A DNA stretch of 64,000 nucleotides from Paenibacillus peoriae (GCF_022531965.1 NZ_CP092831.1:239001-303000); one strand, 5' to 3'; counted from the stretch's first letter, positions 45,802-54,773 are shown. Made by a program: numbers and translations. Notes: generated by a model from the sequence alone, not told the origin.

Positions 45802-48084
45802 TTATGAAACGCTGTTCGTCATTAACGGCCGCCCACTGGTAATGTGCGTTGGCTGTCCATACAGCTCCAGCGTCAGCGGTTCTCCATCCAACAGGGTAAT
45901 GATCACTTCATTTTCCTGTACGAGAATACTTAGCAAGCGACCGCGATAGTTGATTTTAAACGTATATTTGGTCCAGTCTTGAGGCAAGAAGGGGGAGAAG
46001 CTTAATGTTTCATTATAGGTTCTCATCCCGGCAAATCCCTGTACAATCGCCAGCCAGCTTCCCGTCATGGAAGTGATATGAAGGCCGTCTTCGGTATCGT
46101 TATTATAGTTATCCAGATCCAGACGGGCCGTCCGCTTATACATCTCGACTGCTTTTTCCTCCATTTTGAGTTCGGCGGCCAGCACGGCGTGTATAGAAGG
46201 AGACAGACTGGATTCATGAACAGTCATGGGCTCGTAAAATGCAAAATTGCGCGCTTTTTCCTCCAGTGTGAACTGGTCTCCAAAGAAATACAGTCCTTGC
46301 AGCACATCTGCCTGCTTAATGAAGCATGAACGCAGGATTTTATCCCATGACCATTTCTGGTTTAGTGGAAGGTTGCTGGGATCAAGGGCGGATACAGGCT
46401 GCAAATCCTTATCCATAAAGGTATCGTGTTGTACGAAGACTTCCCGCTCCTCATCATAGGGATAATACATGTGAGTGACGATATCCTGCCAATGTGCAAG
46501 CTCATCAGCCGTAACTGCCAGGCGCTGCGCTTTCTCAGTCGAAATTTGAGGCAAGACCGATAATGTATATTTCAAAACCCATGCAGCCAGCGTGTTGGTA
46601 TACCAGTTGTTATTGACGTTATTTTCGTATTCGTTTGGCCCGGTAACCCCGTGAATCATATACTGCTGCTGACTTTTGGAAAAATGGACCCGATCGGCCC
46701 AGAAACGGCTAATTTCGACCAGTACATCTACGCCGTAGTCATGCAGATAGGTCAAGTCACCCGTATAGTTGGTGTAATTGTAAATGGCATAGGCAATGGC
46801 ACCGTTACGATGAATTTCCTCGAAGGTAATTTCCCATTCGTTATGGCATTCCACACCCGTAAAAGTGACCATAGGGTACAGTGCACCCCGAAGTCCTTGC
46901 TGGGTCGCGTTATGCTTGGCACCTTCAAGTTGTTGATAGCGATACAACAGCAGATTTCGGGTTACATCCGGGTCTGCGAGCGCCAGGTACATAGGTACGG
47001 CATATGCTTCTGTGTCCCAATAGGTGGCACCGCCATATTTTTCACCTGTAAAACCCTTGGGACCAATGTTCAGACGGGCATCTTCACCGTAGTACGTAGA
47101 GAACAGCTGGAAAATGTTAAAGCGTATTCCCTGTTGGGCCTCCGTATCGCCCTCTATTTCTACATCTGCTTTGTCCCAACGTCGGGCCCAAGCTGCGACA
47201 TGCTCCTGTTTAAGAGAAGTGTAGCCTTTGTTCACAGCTTCTACGGCGATGCGTTCAGCTTGTGGAATCAGTGCGTCCTTTTCCATATCCCGTGAAGTTG
47301 TAACAGCCACAAATTTTTGCAGCTGGATACTGTCGCCCGGAGCGACGCTGTATTGATAGTGGCGAGCAGCATACAAAAAGCCCTCTTCCGTCGTCTGCTG
47401 ATCCTGTCCCTCGGTCACAATACCCATGGTAGCGTTTACGGTAAAGCGCGGAATACCGAAGGGATTATCTATAGTTGTTGTGGACAGGCTAATGAATTGT
47501 TCCTGAACCTCTCGGGCCTCCTCCAGCCAAAAAACCTCATCATAGTTCGTGTCTTCATTCTTCGTATTGCCGTCCAAATAGGGGACAAGCTCTATAGTTA
47601 GAGGTTGCTCACTTATATTCGTTGCTTGGTAATCAATCAGGCATAGCTCACGAGTGGTGATGCTCAGAAAACGCTCCGTAGTGATACGAACCTGATCGTT
47701 CACGGTGCAGGTGCGTCGCAGGATCCCCTGTTTCATGTCCAACTCCTGCACGAAATCGCTGATGTGTGCCGTAAATAAGTCTACTTCCTCTTGGTTTACG
47801 ATCAGATTGATGCCGATGAAGTTCATGGCATTGATGACCTTACCAAAATACTCAGGATAGCCATTTTTCCACCAGCCGACCTTTGTTTTGTCGGGGAACC
47901 ATACACCGGAGATATAAGTTCCCTGATGATGATCCCCTGAATACGTTTCTTCGAAATTGCCGCGCATGCCCATATAACCGTTGCCTATGGACGTTAAGCT
48001 TTCCTGTAATCGCATGTGTGTGCTATGTAGAGCGTGTGTTGTCAGCTTCCAACTATCTACGTCGAATAATCGGTTGTAAACCAT
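45802..48084 (-). CDS. Maltose phosphorylase (GH65)
   Basis: Splits maltose with phosphate into glucose and beta-D-glucose 1-phosphate. The 760-residue protein has the GH65 plan: N-terminal beta-sandwich, linker, (alpha/alpha)6 barrel and C-terminal sheets. The general acid is Glu485 in [19 protein letters not shown], matching Glu487 of the Lactobacillus enzyme; the NEYENN rather than DEYH form favours maltose over trehalose or kojibiose. GAGAGGGG lies 10 bases before the ATG. The promoter carries a LacI-type operator between -35 and -10. Confidence 0.9.
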   Translation of the reverse strand: MVYNRLFDVDSWKLTTHALHSTHMRLQESLTSIGNGYMGMRGNFEETYSGDHHQGTYISGVWFPDKTKVGWWKNGYPEYFGKVINAMNFIGINLIVNQEEVDLFTAHISDFVQELDMKQGILRRTCTVNDQVRITTERFLSITTRELCLIDYQATNISEQPLTIELVPYLDGNTKNEDTNYDEVFWLEEAREVQEQFISLSTTTIDNPFGIPRFTVNATMGIVTEGQDQQTTEEGFLYAARHYQYSVAPGDSIQLQKFVAVTTSRDMEKDALIPQAERIAVEAVNKGYTSLKQEHVAAWARRWDKADVEIEGDTEAQQGIRFNIFQLFSTYYGEDARLNIGPKGFTGEKYGGATYWDTEAYAVPMYLALADPDVTRNLLLYRYQQLEGAKHNATQQGLRGALYPMVTFTGVECHNEWEITFEEIHRNGAIAYAIYNYTNYTGDLTYLHDYGVDVLVEISRFWADRVHFSKSQQQYMIHGVTGPNEYENNVNNNWYTNTLAAWVLKYTLSVLPQISTEKAQRLAVTADELAHWQDIVTHMYYPYDEEREVFVQHDTFMDKDLQPVSALDPSNLPLNQKWSWDKILRSCFIKQADVLQGLYFFGDQFTLEEKARNFAFYEPMTVHESSLSPSIHAVLAAELKMEEKAVEMYKRTARLDLDNYNNDTEDGLHITSMTGSWLAIVQGFAGMRTYNETLSFSPFLPQDWTKYTFKINYRGRLLSILVQENEVIITLLDGEPLTLELYGQPTHITSGRPLMTNSVS

Positions 48085-48148
48085 GAGTGCGTACCCCTCT
48101 CGGAAAATGAGATCGTTGTTTTAACGAGACCAATATATGAGCGAGTTC

Positions 48149-48178
48149 AGTATATAGTGCAACCGTTTGCCCTGTCAA
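48149..48178 (-). promoter_or_regulatory. Maltose phosphorylase promoter with LacI-type operator in the spacer
   Basis: On the minus strand a consensus TTGACA (48173-48178) is followed after 18 bases by TATACT (48149-48154). The palindrome GGCAAACGGTTGCA (48158-48171) fills the spacer and is nearly the same as the site before the PTS gene, so repressor binding would block polymerase. Confidence 0.8.
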
Positions 48179-48179
48179 C

Positions 48180-48218
48180 GCAAAAAAACTGATTTTATGG
48201 ATATCCACAAAATCAGTT
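48180..48218 (-). terminator. Terminator of the LacI regulator gene
   Basis: On the minus strand AACTGATTTTGTGGATATCCATAAAATCAGTT-type pairing (10-base arms plus TGGATATCCA) is followed by T7. It separates the regulator from the phosphorylase gene in the same direction. Confidence 0.88.
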
Positions 48219-48238
48219 CTTGTTCATTTCTTAGAGAT

Positions 48239-49246
48239 TCATAGTACCTGGCTGGATTTGCGCTCCACGATTCGGTGGGGCACAATGATGTGTTTGGTCA
48301 GTTCCTTGGGGTCCTCGATTTTTTCAATCAGGCTTTTGGCAGCCTGATAACCCAGAGTAAAGATATCAATATCCACGGATGTAAGAGGAGGATTCATCAG
48401 CTCAGCCAGCATTAGATTATTGAAGCTCACCATGGATAACTGCTCTGGCATGGACACGCCTAACTGGGCAAGCATTTTCTGTACGGCCATGGCTACAAGG
48501 TCGTCGCTAACGATCATCGCAGTAGGCGGCGGGGTAGCCTGCAATAACGCGCGCATGTCCTCCAGATTAAAGGGTTCTCTGACCACGTATTCTTTCGGTA
48601 GAGGCAAGCCAACCTCTCGTAGCGCATCTTGGTAGCCTCGGAGTCTTTCAAGATTCACGATGTGTTCCTGATCACCGCCAACATAAGCAATGCGCTGATG
48701 ATTCAGCCCAGTCAAATAAGTGACCACATCCTTGGCAGCCTGGTAGTTGTCGTTGTCTACATGGGTGGTTTCGCTGACAAACTGTTGAGGTTTGCCGATT
48801 ACGGTATAGGGAATTTTTTCTTTGTGAAGATACTCCACGATGCTATCCTTTTGCTTGGAGTACAGGACAATGTAGCCGTCAACGCGTCCGGTCCGGGTCA
48901 TCAGCTTTACGCGGGATAGCAATTCATCATTCGTTTTGCCTGTGACAATCGACAGTGTATAGTTGTGCTCGTTCACCCATTCGCTGATCCCGCGAAGACT
49001 TTCCGGAAAGAAAGGATTTTGAAAGATCGCCACATCCGATTCAGGCATAATAATGCCTATCGACTGTGTGACTCGGTTAGCCAGACTCTGAGCTGAATAG
49101 TTGGGTTCATAGCCAAGCGCCTTCATTTCTTTACGGACACGTAACTTGGTAGCTTCGCTGATTTTGGGGCTGTCTTGAATGACGCGGGATACGGTGGAGG
49201 TAGCAACATTAGCACGTTTTGCGACATCTTTGATGGTTACTGCCAT
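48239..49246 (-). CDS. LacI-family regulator of maltose genes (MalR-like)
   Basis: Residues 1-55 hold the LacI helix-turn-helix and hinge (TIKDVAKRANVATSTVSRVIQ); the rest is a sugar-binding core with the usual GYIVLYS and AYVGGDQ segments. It sits between maltose phosphorylase and the maltose PTS, and matching palindromes occur in both promoters, so it most likely represses both until maltose or a phosphorylated form is present. MalR of other Firmicutes has a like role. Confidence 0.88.
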   Translation of the reverse strand: MAVTIKDVAKRANVATSTVSRVIQDSPKISEATKLRVRKEMKALGYEPNYSAQSLANRVTQSIGIIMPESDVAIFQNPFFPESLRGISEWVNEHNYTLSIVTGKTNDELLSRVKLMTRTGRVDGYIVLYSKQKDSIVEYLHKEKIPYTVIGKPQQFVSETTHVDNDNYQAAKDVVTYLTGLNHQRIAYVGGDQEHIVNLERLRGYQDALREVGLPLPKEYVVREPFNLEDMRALLQATPPPTAMIVSDDLVAMAVQKMLAQLGVSMPEQLSMVSFNNLMLAELMNPPLTSVDIDIFTLGYQAAKSLIEKIEDPKELTKHIIVPHRIVERKSSQVL

Positions 49247-49292
49247 CGTCTTCGTCTCCTTTTGCTATCTCAAGCAGGAAATATTATGTTCT

Positions 49293-49321
49293 ATCATACG
49301 ATATTGCTCGAAAATCAACAA
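49293..49321 (-). promoter_or_regulatory. Candidate promoter of the LacI regulator gene
   Basis: On the minus strand TTGTTG (49316-49321) and TATGAT (49293-49298) are 17 bases apart, about 47 bases before the regulator start. Confidence 0.5.
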
Positions 49322-49388
49322 ATTCGCGGTTTTTTCGAGTGTTTCTATCATTATTAACCAAGATATTTACAATTAGGGTATTGCTAAT

Positions 49389-49402
49389 AGAAAGCGATAT
49401 CA
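49389..49402 (+). promoter_or_regulatory. cre site upstream of the maltose PTS gene
   Basis: AGAAAGCGATATCA matches 13 of 14 positions of the CcpA consensus, failing only at the first base. It ends 12 bases before the LacI-type operator. Confidence 0.65.
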
Positions 49403-49414
49403 TTATAATAATTG

Positions 49415-49428
49415 TGCAACCGATTGCA
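49415..49428. promoter_or_regulatory. LacI-type operator upstream of the maltose PTS gene
   Basis: TGCAACCGATTGCA is a palindrome apart from one central pair and shares 12 of 14 bases with the operator before maltose phosphorylase. It contains the CG centre of LacI-family sites. Confidence 0.75.
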
Positions 49429-49437
49429 TAATATTTT

Positions 49438-49466
49438 TTGAGTACTACCCATGCTATACATACTAT
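49438..49466 (+). promoter_or_regulatory. Candidate promoter of the maltose PTS operon
   Basis: TTGAGT (49438-49443) and TACTAT (49461-49466) are 17 bases apart, just downstream of the operator and 23 bases before the start codon. Confidence 0.45.
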
Positions 49467-49488
49467 AAGGGATGGAGACTGAACGAGC

Positions 49489-51153
49489 ATGAAAAAACTT
49501 CTATCATTTGATTTTTGGCAAAAGCTTGGGAAGGCACTGCTTGTGGTTGTTGCTGTTATGCCGGCGGCCGGGATTATGATTTCGCTTGGTAAAGTAGTGG
49601 CGATGTTGGCTGGCGATATTCATTTCTGGTTGACCGTCGGCGGGGTCATGGAGAATTTGGGTTGGGGTATTATCAATAACTTACACATCCTATTTGCGGT
49701 AGCGATAGGTGGTTCCTGGGCTAAGGAACGGGCGGGCGGGGCTTTTGCGGCTTTAATTGCCTTTGTTCTCATCAATATTTCAACAGGGACGATTTTGGGC
49801 GTATCATCGAAGATGTTAACCCAGGAGGGAGCAACCACCCATACACTCTTCGGTGCATCGATTCCGGTCAGTGGTTATTTCACCTCTGTCTTAGGAGCAC
49901 CTGCACTCAACATGGGCGTGTTTGTCGGTATCATCTCCGGATTCGTCGGGGCGGTGGTATTTAACAAGTACTATAATTACCGCAAGCTGCCGGACGCTTT
50001 AGCCTTTTTTAACGGTAAACGTTTTGTTCCTTTTGTCGTGATTTTATGGTCTGTCATCGTAAGTTTGATCATGTCTGCCATCTGGCCATTTGTCCAGGGG
50101 GGGATTAATCAGTTCGGCATTTGGTTGGCGACTTCGGGAGAATCGGCTCCTTTTGTAGCACCATTTGTCTATGGTACACTGGAAAGACTGCTGATTCCTT
50201 TTGGACTTCATCATATGCTGACCGTTCCTATTAACTATACTCAACTTGGAGGCGTTTACACAACGCTTACAGGTTCCGGGGCAGGAAGTGTCGTTGCCGG
50301 GCAAGACCCGCTGTGGCTGGCTTGGGCAAGTGACCTGAGTGCGCTTCGTGGTACCGATCCGACAGCCTACAATAGCTTGTTGGAAGGCGTGACGCCTGCC
50401 CGCTTCAAGGTAGGACAAATGATTGGTGGAGCAGGTATCCTTATGGGACTAGCGGTGGCTATGTATCGCCGTGTAGACAAAGACAAACGCGGCAAGTACA
50501 AGTCGATGATCTTTTCGGCAGCCGCAGCTGTCTTTTTAACAGGGGTAACGGAGCCACTGGAATTCATGTTTATGTTCGTGGCGCCTGTGCTGTATGTGGT
50601 TTATGCTATTCTTACCGGTATTGCGTTCGGAATGGCCGACATCATACATTTGCGTTTACATTCATTTGGTATGATTGAACTGCTGACCCGAATGCCGTTG
50701 TCTATAAATGCGGGGTTGGTGCAGGATATTATTAACTTCGTGCTGACTTGCGTGGTGTTTGCGGTAGCAACCTACTTTATCGCTTATTTTATGATCGGTA
50801 AATTCCAAATGGCTACGCCAGGAAGACTGGGGAACTATACGGATGAGGAGCCTCAAGGGACTTCCGAGGCAGGGAGTACGAAGACAGAGGGTGTGGCAGC
50901 TACTTCCACTCAAAACCAACTGGCTACGGATATCATCAAGACACTTGGGGGTGAGCAGAATATTGTCGAGGTGGACGCTTGCATGACCCGTCTGCGTGTG
51001 ACGGTGAAGGATACAGATGCCGTTGGGGACGAAAAGACGTGGAAAGCGCTGGGTGCCTTGGGCTTGATAAAAGTAGATAATGGGGTGCAGGCGGTTTACG
51101 GACCGAAGGCTGATGTGCTTAAATCAGATATACAAGACATACTCAACAGGTGA
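49489..51153 (+). CDS. Maltose/glucose-family PTS EIICB (MalT-like)
   Basis: Imports and phosphorylates a glucoside. The EIIC domain (about 1-435) has ten or so membrane helices with the family's PFGLHHMLTVPINY and TGVTEPLEFMFMFVAP motifs; after a Thr/Ser/Gln-rich linker (about 440-470) the EIIB domain carries its phosphoacceptor Cys498 in DACMTRLRV. No EIIA domain is fused, so it must take phosphate from a separate glucose-type EIIA. The setting beside MapP-like, maltose phosphorylase and pgmB genes makes maltose the likely substrate, giving maltose 6'-phosphate. Confidence 0.9.
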   Translation: MKKLLSFDFWQKLGKALLVVVAVMPAAGIMISLGKVVAMLAGDIHFWLTVGGVMENLGWGIINNLHILFAVAIGGSWAKERAGGAFAALIAFVLINISTGTILGVSSKMLTQEGATTHTLFGASIPVSGYFTSVLGAPALNMGVFVGIISGFVGAVVFNKYYNYRKLPDALAFFNGKRFVPFVVILWSVIVSLIMSAIWPFVQGGINQFGIWLATSGESAPFVAPFVYGTLERLLIPFGLHHMLTVPINYTQLGGVYTTLTGSGAGSVVAGQDPLWLAWASDLSALRGTDPTAYNSLLEGVTPARFKVGQMIGGAGILMGLAVAMYRRVDKDKRGKYKSMIFSAAAAVFLTGVTEPLEFMFMFVAPVLYVVYAILTGIAFGMADIIHLRLHSFGMIELLTRMPLSINAGLVQDIINFVLTCVVFAVATYFIAYFMIGKFQMATPGRLGNYTDEEPQGTSEAGSTKTEGVAATSTQNQLATDIIKTLGGEQNIVEVDACMTRLRVTVKDTDAVGDEKTWKALGALGLIKVDNGVQAVYGPKADVLKSDIQDILNR

Positions 51154-51158
51154 TTACT

Positions 51159-51980
51159 TTGAAGTTGTTAACCTTAAATGCACATGCTTGGATGGAAGAA
51201 AACCAGCACGATAAGCTAAAGCAACTGGCTGCTTTTATTGATAAACAGCAGTTTGATGTCATTGCTTTACAGGAAGTGAACCAGACTATGGAAGAGGCTC
51301 CTTTGTCAGCGGACGATTTGGGCACTTACCATAGCGCAGATCCTGAAGTTGTCATTAAGCGTGATAACTATGCTTATGTGCTGAACGGGCTATTGTCTGA
51401 TAGCTATCATTGGACGTGGGCTCCCGCGCATGTTGGTTTTGCCAAATACGACGAGGGGTTGGCGATTCTGTCGAAAACACCGATTACAGCTACGGTGAAC
51501 GAATATGTTTCCTCGCTACAGGATTATGACAACTACCGCTCACGTAAAATTGTCGGTATTCAAACTGTGGTGGACGGAGTGCAGGCCTGGTTTGTAAGTG
51601 GACATTTTAACTGGTGGAATGATGAAGAATCCTTCCGTGGACTATGGGATCGTACAACCAAAGTGCTAAATTCTTTTGCTCCGACTCCTGTGTTCATGAT
51701 GGGTGATTTCAACAACGCGGCTGAAGTGCGCGGAGAAGGATATGACTATGTACTGCAATCCGGCTGGTCGGACACCTATCCGAATGCAGCAGTACGTGAT
51801 GATGGCCACACGGTGATTAAAGCTATTGCTGGTTGGGAAAGTAATGCGGAGCCGCTCCGTATTGACTTTATCTTCTCCAATAAGGCTGTACAGGTTCAAT
51901 CCTCAACCGTTGTACTGAACGGGAAAACTGGACCAGTTGTATCGGATCATTTTGGGGTTGCAGTTGAGTTGGAGCTGTGA
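51159..51980 (+). CDS. EEP-family phosphatase, probable maltose-6'-phosphate phosphatase (MapP-like)
   Basis: An endonuclease/exonuclease/phosphatase-fold protein: Asn near the start (LLTLNAHAW), Glu in ALQEVNQ, GHFNWW, the metal-binding MGDFNNAA and the final SDHFGV. In Enterococcus faecalis the protein of this fold next to the maltose PTS (MapP) removes phosphate from maltose 6'-phosphate, and the same neighbours are present here. The TTG at 51159 is 5 bases after AGGTGA; a GTG at 51150 overlaps the PTS stop by four bases. Either way it is translationally coupled to the PTS gene. Specificity is inferred from context. Confidence 0.82.
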   Translation: MKLLTLNAHAWMEENQHDKLKQLAAFIDKQQFDVIALQEVNQTMEEAPLSADDLGTYHSADPEVVIKRDNYAYVLNGLLSDSYHWTWAPAHVGFAKYDEGLAILSKTPITATVNEYVSSLQDYDNYRSRKIVGIQTVVDGVQAWFVSGHFNWWNDEESFRGLWDRTTKVLNSFAPTPVFMMGDFNNAAEVRGEGYDYVLQSGWSDTYPNAAVRDDGHTVIKAIAGWESNAEPLRIDFIFSNKAVQVQSSTVVLNGKTGPVVSDHFGVAVELEL

Positions 51981-51990
51981 GAAAGAAAGG

Positions 51991-52023
51991 AGGCCACTTG
52001 CTTAAGCAAGTGGCCTTTTTCTT
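51991..52023 (+). terminator. Terminator of the maltose PTS operon
   Basis: AGGCCACTTGC and GCAAGTGGCCT form a perfect 11-pair stem over TTAA, followed by T5CTT. Confidence 0.92.
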
Positions 52024-52233
52024 ATAGATTTCGACTTGAATCGAATGACATATTGGATAACCATAGCAATCAACACCAAAATCAAATTGTAGTAAAATGC
52101 CGAGTACGGATATCCCGAATTGCTCTACATAAATAGCAAAGAGTGGAAGGATCATACTCCCACTCATGTTAGCAATAAGGCTGATCACGATCATACAGGC
52201 GATATTACGATTTAAATATAAGTGTCTCACCAT
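52022..52233 (-). pseudogene. Remnant of a transporter gene (MFS-like), internally deleted
   Basis: Minus-strand codons from 52233 read MVRHLYLNRNIACMIVISL and go on through a first membrane helix (SGSMILPLFAIYVEQFG), as at the start of an MFS protein. The frame then changes, and a different frame near 52110-52025 reads a hydrophobic segment (FYYNLILVLIAMVIQYVIRF) followed by basic residues, as at a transporter C-terminus. It looks like the two ends of one gene joined by a deletion. The middle is gone, so function is lost. Confidence 0.5.
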
Positions 52234-52262
52234 AACCTCGAAACCTCTCTTTGATCTTGCAT

Positions 52263-52334
52263 TATGGGAACCGTTATTCGGATTGCACTTGATTACGGAT
52301 GAACGGCTTCAAGTCGAGTTAGCGGGTTCCCATA
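52263..52334. other. Structured intergenic block with 10-bp inverted repeat
   Basis: TATGGGAACC (52263-52272) and GGTTCCCATA (52325-52334) are perfect inverted repeats enclosing 52 bases that can pair further (CTTGA with TCAAG). A nearby GCGAG/CTCGC hairpin follows. On the minus strand a short frame just before it reads HREELARVAYMGTR and stops. It is not explained by the transporter remnant or the DinB gene and may be a dispersed repeat or structured RNA. Confidence 0.35.
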
Positions 52335-52438
52335 TAGGCTACGCGAGCGAGTTCCTCGCGGTGCCTAAATCCCAATGCAATGATGGAGGTATGAAGCGGC
52401 GGATGGAAGGAATCTTGATTAGAGCGGTGGTGTTGCCT

Positions 52439-52936
52439 TTAAGCTGGAAAGCCACCTCCTGGTGGTGGCCAAGCTCCATAGATCCGGCGTAGCAGTACGA
52501 TTTCACCCAAATGATATGAATTATGGGAGGCGATATTTCGCAATAGTCCCGCCTTTGTTTCCCCTGGGAAATGAGCCAGTGATTCATCCAGTTGCGCAGT
52601 TTCGGCAATTTGCACAGCCCGATCTACCCCCTGTAGAAATTCGTTAATGACAGCCTGCCATGCCCCTTCGCTTTGCGGTCCAGTTTCTTGGGGCCAGCTT
52701 TCCATGACATTGCCCGGAAGCTGGGGCTTCCGCCCTTCCAGATGCTCCAGCATAAATTGCTGCCAGTAAATCATATGCTTCAGCAGTTGATAAATGCTGT
52801 AGGGCATTTCTGCATTTTTCTTCCCTGCCAGTTCGATGTCAATGTCCGGCAAGGCGCGAGCGACTCGAATGTGTCCACGTTCCCCGACCAGTGATTTAAC
52901 CAGCGCTTGACCGAATAATTGGTTGGCATCCGACAT
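52439..52936 (-). CDS. DinB-family protein
   Basis: A 165-residue four-helix DinB/DUF664-type protein. The three metal-binding histidines are His54 in LLKHMIYWQ and His138 and His142 in SHNSYHLGE. Members include thiol-dependent S-transferases for bacillithiol and mycothiol, but the reaction here is unknown. It is single, with a structured non-coding stretch after its stop. Confidence 0.85.
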   Translation of the reverse strand: MSDANQLFGQALVKSLVGERGHIRVARALPDIDIELAGKKNAEMPYSIYQLLKHMIYWQQFMLEHLEGRKPQLPGNVMESWPQETGPQSEGAWQAVINEFLQGVDRAVQIAETAQLDESLAHFPGETKAGLLRNIASHNSYHLGEIVLLRRIYGAWPPPGGGFPA

Positions 52937-53066
52937 GTATAATCATCCCTTCGATGGAGAGTTTATTCTAGCTTAGTCTCATTTAAAGATTATACAATTA
53001 TATTTTATAAAATGGAAATGAGTGCATGATTTAAAGTAAGGGTAGAAATCACTATAATAAAGTAGT

Positions 53067-53081
53067 TGATAATTGTTATCA
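53067..53081. promoter_or_regulatory. Fur-like box upstream of the FAD monooxygenase gene
   Basis: TGATAATTGTTATCA matches 14 of 15 positions of the Bacillus Fur 7-1-7 consensus TGATAATNATTATCA. It lies 15 bases before the first MarR-type operator. PerR and Zur boxes are related, so the exact regulator is not certain. Confidence 0.6.
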
Positions 53082-53095
53082 ATTAAATTACAATA

Positions 53096-53119
53096 TTATT
53101 GTTTCGAGAGAAACAATAA
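53096..53119. promoter_or_regulatory. MarR-type operator, copy 1
   Basis: TTATTGTTTC-GAGA-GAAACAATAA is a perfect inverted repeat with 10-base arms about 125 bases before the monooxygenase start. Confidence 0.7.
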
Positions 53120-53183
53120 ACGAAAGTTTAATATATTTTTTGATGTATGCAGAAATGTTAAGGGGAGATTTCCGCATGCATAT

Positions 53184-53203
53184 ATTGTTTCTTTCGAAAC
53201 GAT
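53184..53203. promoter_or_regulatory. MarR-type operator, copy 2
   Basis: ATTGTTTC-TTTC-GAAACGAT repeats the form of copy 1 with the same four-base centre and one mismatch. It lies about 40 bases before the monooxygenase start codon. Confidence 0.68.
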
Positions 53204-53242
53204 TAGGTAGTGGGCATAAAGATGTTAGATAGGGGTGGGAAC

Positions 53243-54742
53243 ATGAATTACGAAGTGATTGTAGTGGGCGGCGGACCTGTTGGAATGTGGCTCGCTGCGG
53301 AGTTGGCATTAGCAAGAGTGAGCGTATGTGTAATTGAACGTTTAGAGGAGCCTAGTGACCAGTCACGTGCCCTTACGCTACATCCACGAACGCTTGAGAT
53401 GTTTGATATGCGTGGATTGAAGGAGCGGTTTATGAAGCTCGGCAGACCTATACGTACGGGTCATTTTTCAATGCTGAATACCCGCTTGGATTTTTCTGTG
53501 CTTGATAGTTCTTCTAATTATACGTTGTTTATTCCACAGGTGATCACAGAGAAGGTGATCGAGGAGCATGCGCTCAAGCTGGGAGTTGTCGTTCATCGTG
53601 GCATGGAAGTGGTATCTGTGCGGGAGCACGAGAAGGGCGTAGAGGTGGTGAGTGTATGCACATCTGGACCACAAGCCAATGTATCGGTAATGACAGCTGC
53701 TTATGTTGTAGGAGCAGATGGAGCCGGCAGTATCGTGCGGAAACAAGCCGGGATTGCTTTTCCGGGCACGGATACGACTCTGACCGCTATATTGGCGGAT
53801 GTAGAGTTAGCCAATCCGCCTGAAAGTGGCGTGCATTCCGAATATAGTGAACGAGGTGGAGTGATGATTGCCCCCGTGTATCCAGATATTTATCGGGTTA
53901 TTTTGACTACACCACGAATGATGGAGATTCCGAAGGACGTGCCTGTGACGCTGGAAGAAGTGCAGACAGGACTGTATGATCTGCTCGGTACAGATCTTGG
54001 GGTATCCAATCCTCGCTGGTTATCTCGATTCGGGAACGCAACGCGGCAGGCGCAGACCTATCGTAAAGGGAGAATCCTGCTGGCAGGTGATGCTGCGCAT
54101 ATCCACTTCCCGGCAGGTGGACAGGGAATGAATGTTGGCTTGCAAGAGGCGGCAAATCTGGGATGGAAGCTGGCCGGAGTGATTCGTGGCTGGGCTCCAG
54201 ACACGCTGCTGAGTAGCTATCATGAGGAACGTTATCCGGTTAATACGCAGTTCTTACGGAATACCGAGGTTCAGACCCGCTTATTGGACTTTACGCCTGC
54301 TGTATTGGCACACCGCCAATTGCATGAGGAATGGTTCCGCCATCCGGAAATTAATCAATCTATGGCAGAGCAGATTAGTGCACTGGATGTATGCTATCCA
54401 GCGGCTAGCAATATACCGCAGCATCCACTGAACGGGAAACGGTTTGCTGATTTTGAATTGCATTTGCCTGACGGAATGACAACGTATGCTTACGATCTTC
54501 TTCATGAAGGCCGCTTTGTACTTCTCCATCTTGCACAGGATAATGAGGTATCGAATGAGTTTCACCATAGCTCACTTTCACATATTTCATATGTGGAGGC
54601 CGTAGCCGAGGAAGTGCCCGTGGGATGGAGAGATGTGCATACGGTTCTCATCCGTCCGGATGGGTATATCGCTTGGGCCATTTCTATGAAACAAACGGAT
54701 ATATTGAGTGTGATTAAGGAAGGCATTGCCACATTGGTATAA
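53243..54742 (+). CDS. FAD-dependent aromatic-type monooxygenase
   Basis: A group A flavoprotein hydroxylase with the dinucleotide motif VVGGGPVGMWLA at the start, the DG motif VVGADGAGSIVRK (about 155-170), the GD motif LLAGDAAHIHFPAGGQGMNVG (about 278-300), and a thioredoxin-like C-terminal domain ending VLIRPDGYIAWA. Relatives hydroxylate phenols, polyketides or rifamycins using NAD(P)H and oxygen. The ATG at 53243 follows AGGGGTGGGA. Two operators of the MarR type and a Fur-like box lie upstream, and a MarR gene follows, so it looks like an inducible detoxification gene. Confidence 0.88.
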   Translation: MNYEVIVVGGGPVGMWLAAELALARVSVCVIERLEEPSDQSRALTLHPRTLEMFDMRGLKERFMKLGRPIRTGHFSMLNTRLDFSVLDSSSNYTLFIPQVITEKVIEEHALKLGVVVHRGMEVVSVREHEKGVEVVSVCTSGPQANVSVMTAAYVVGADGAGSIVRKQAGIAFPGTDTTLTAILADVELANPPESGVHSEYSERGGVMIAPVYPDIYRVILTTPRMMEIPKDVPVTLEEVQTGLYDLLGTDLGVSNPRWLSRFGNATRQAQTYRKGRILLAGDAAHIHFPAGGQGMNVGLQEAANLGWKLAGVIRGWAPDTLLSSYHEERYPVNTQFLRNTEVQTRLLDFTPAVLAHRQLHEEWFRHPEINQSMAEQISALDVCYPAASNIPQHPLNGKRFADFELHLPDGMTTYAYDLLHEGRFVLLHLAQDNEVSNEFHHSSLSHISYVEAVAEEVPVGWRDVHTVLIRPDGYIAWAISMKQTDILSVIKEGIATLV

Positions 54743-54773
54743 AGGGGAAAGGGTATGTTCATAACATGACCAT

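Noticed and set aside
46651..47295. 214-codon plus-strand frame opposite maltose phosphorylase
   Set aside because: Antisense to conserved GH65 sequence; no family resemblance or ribosome binding site.
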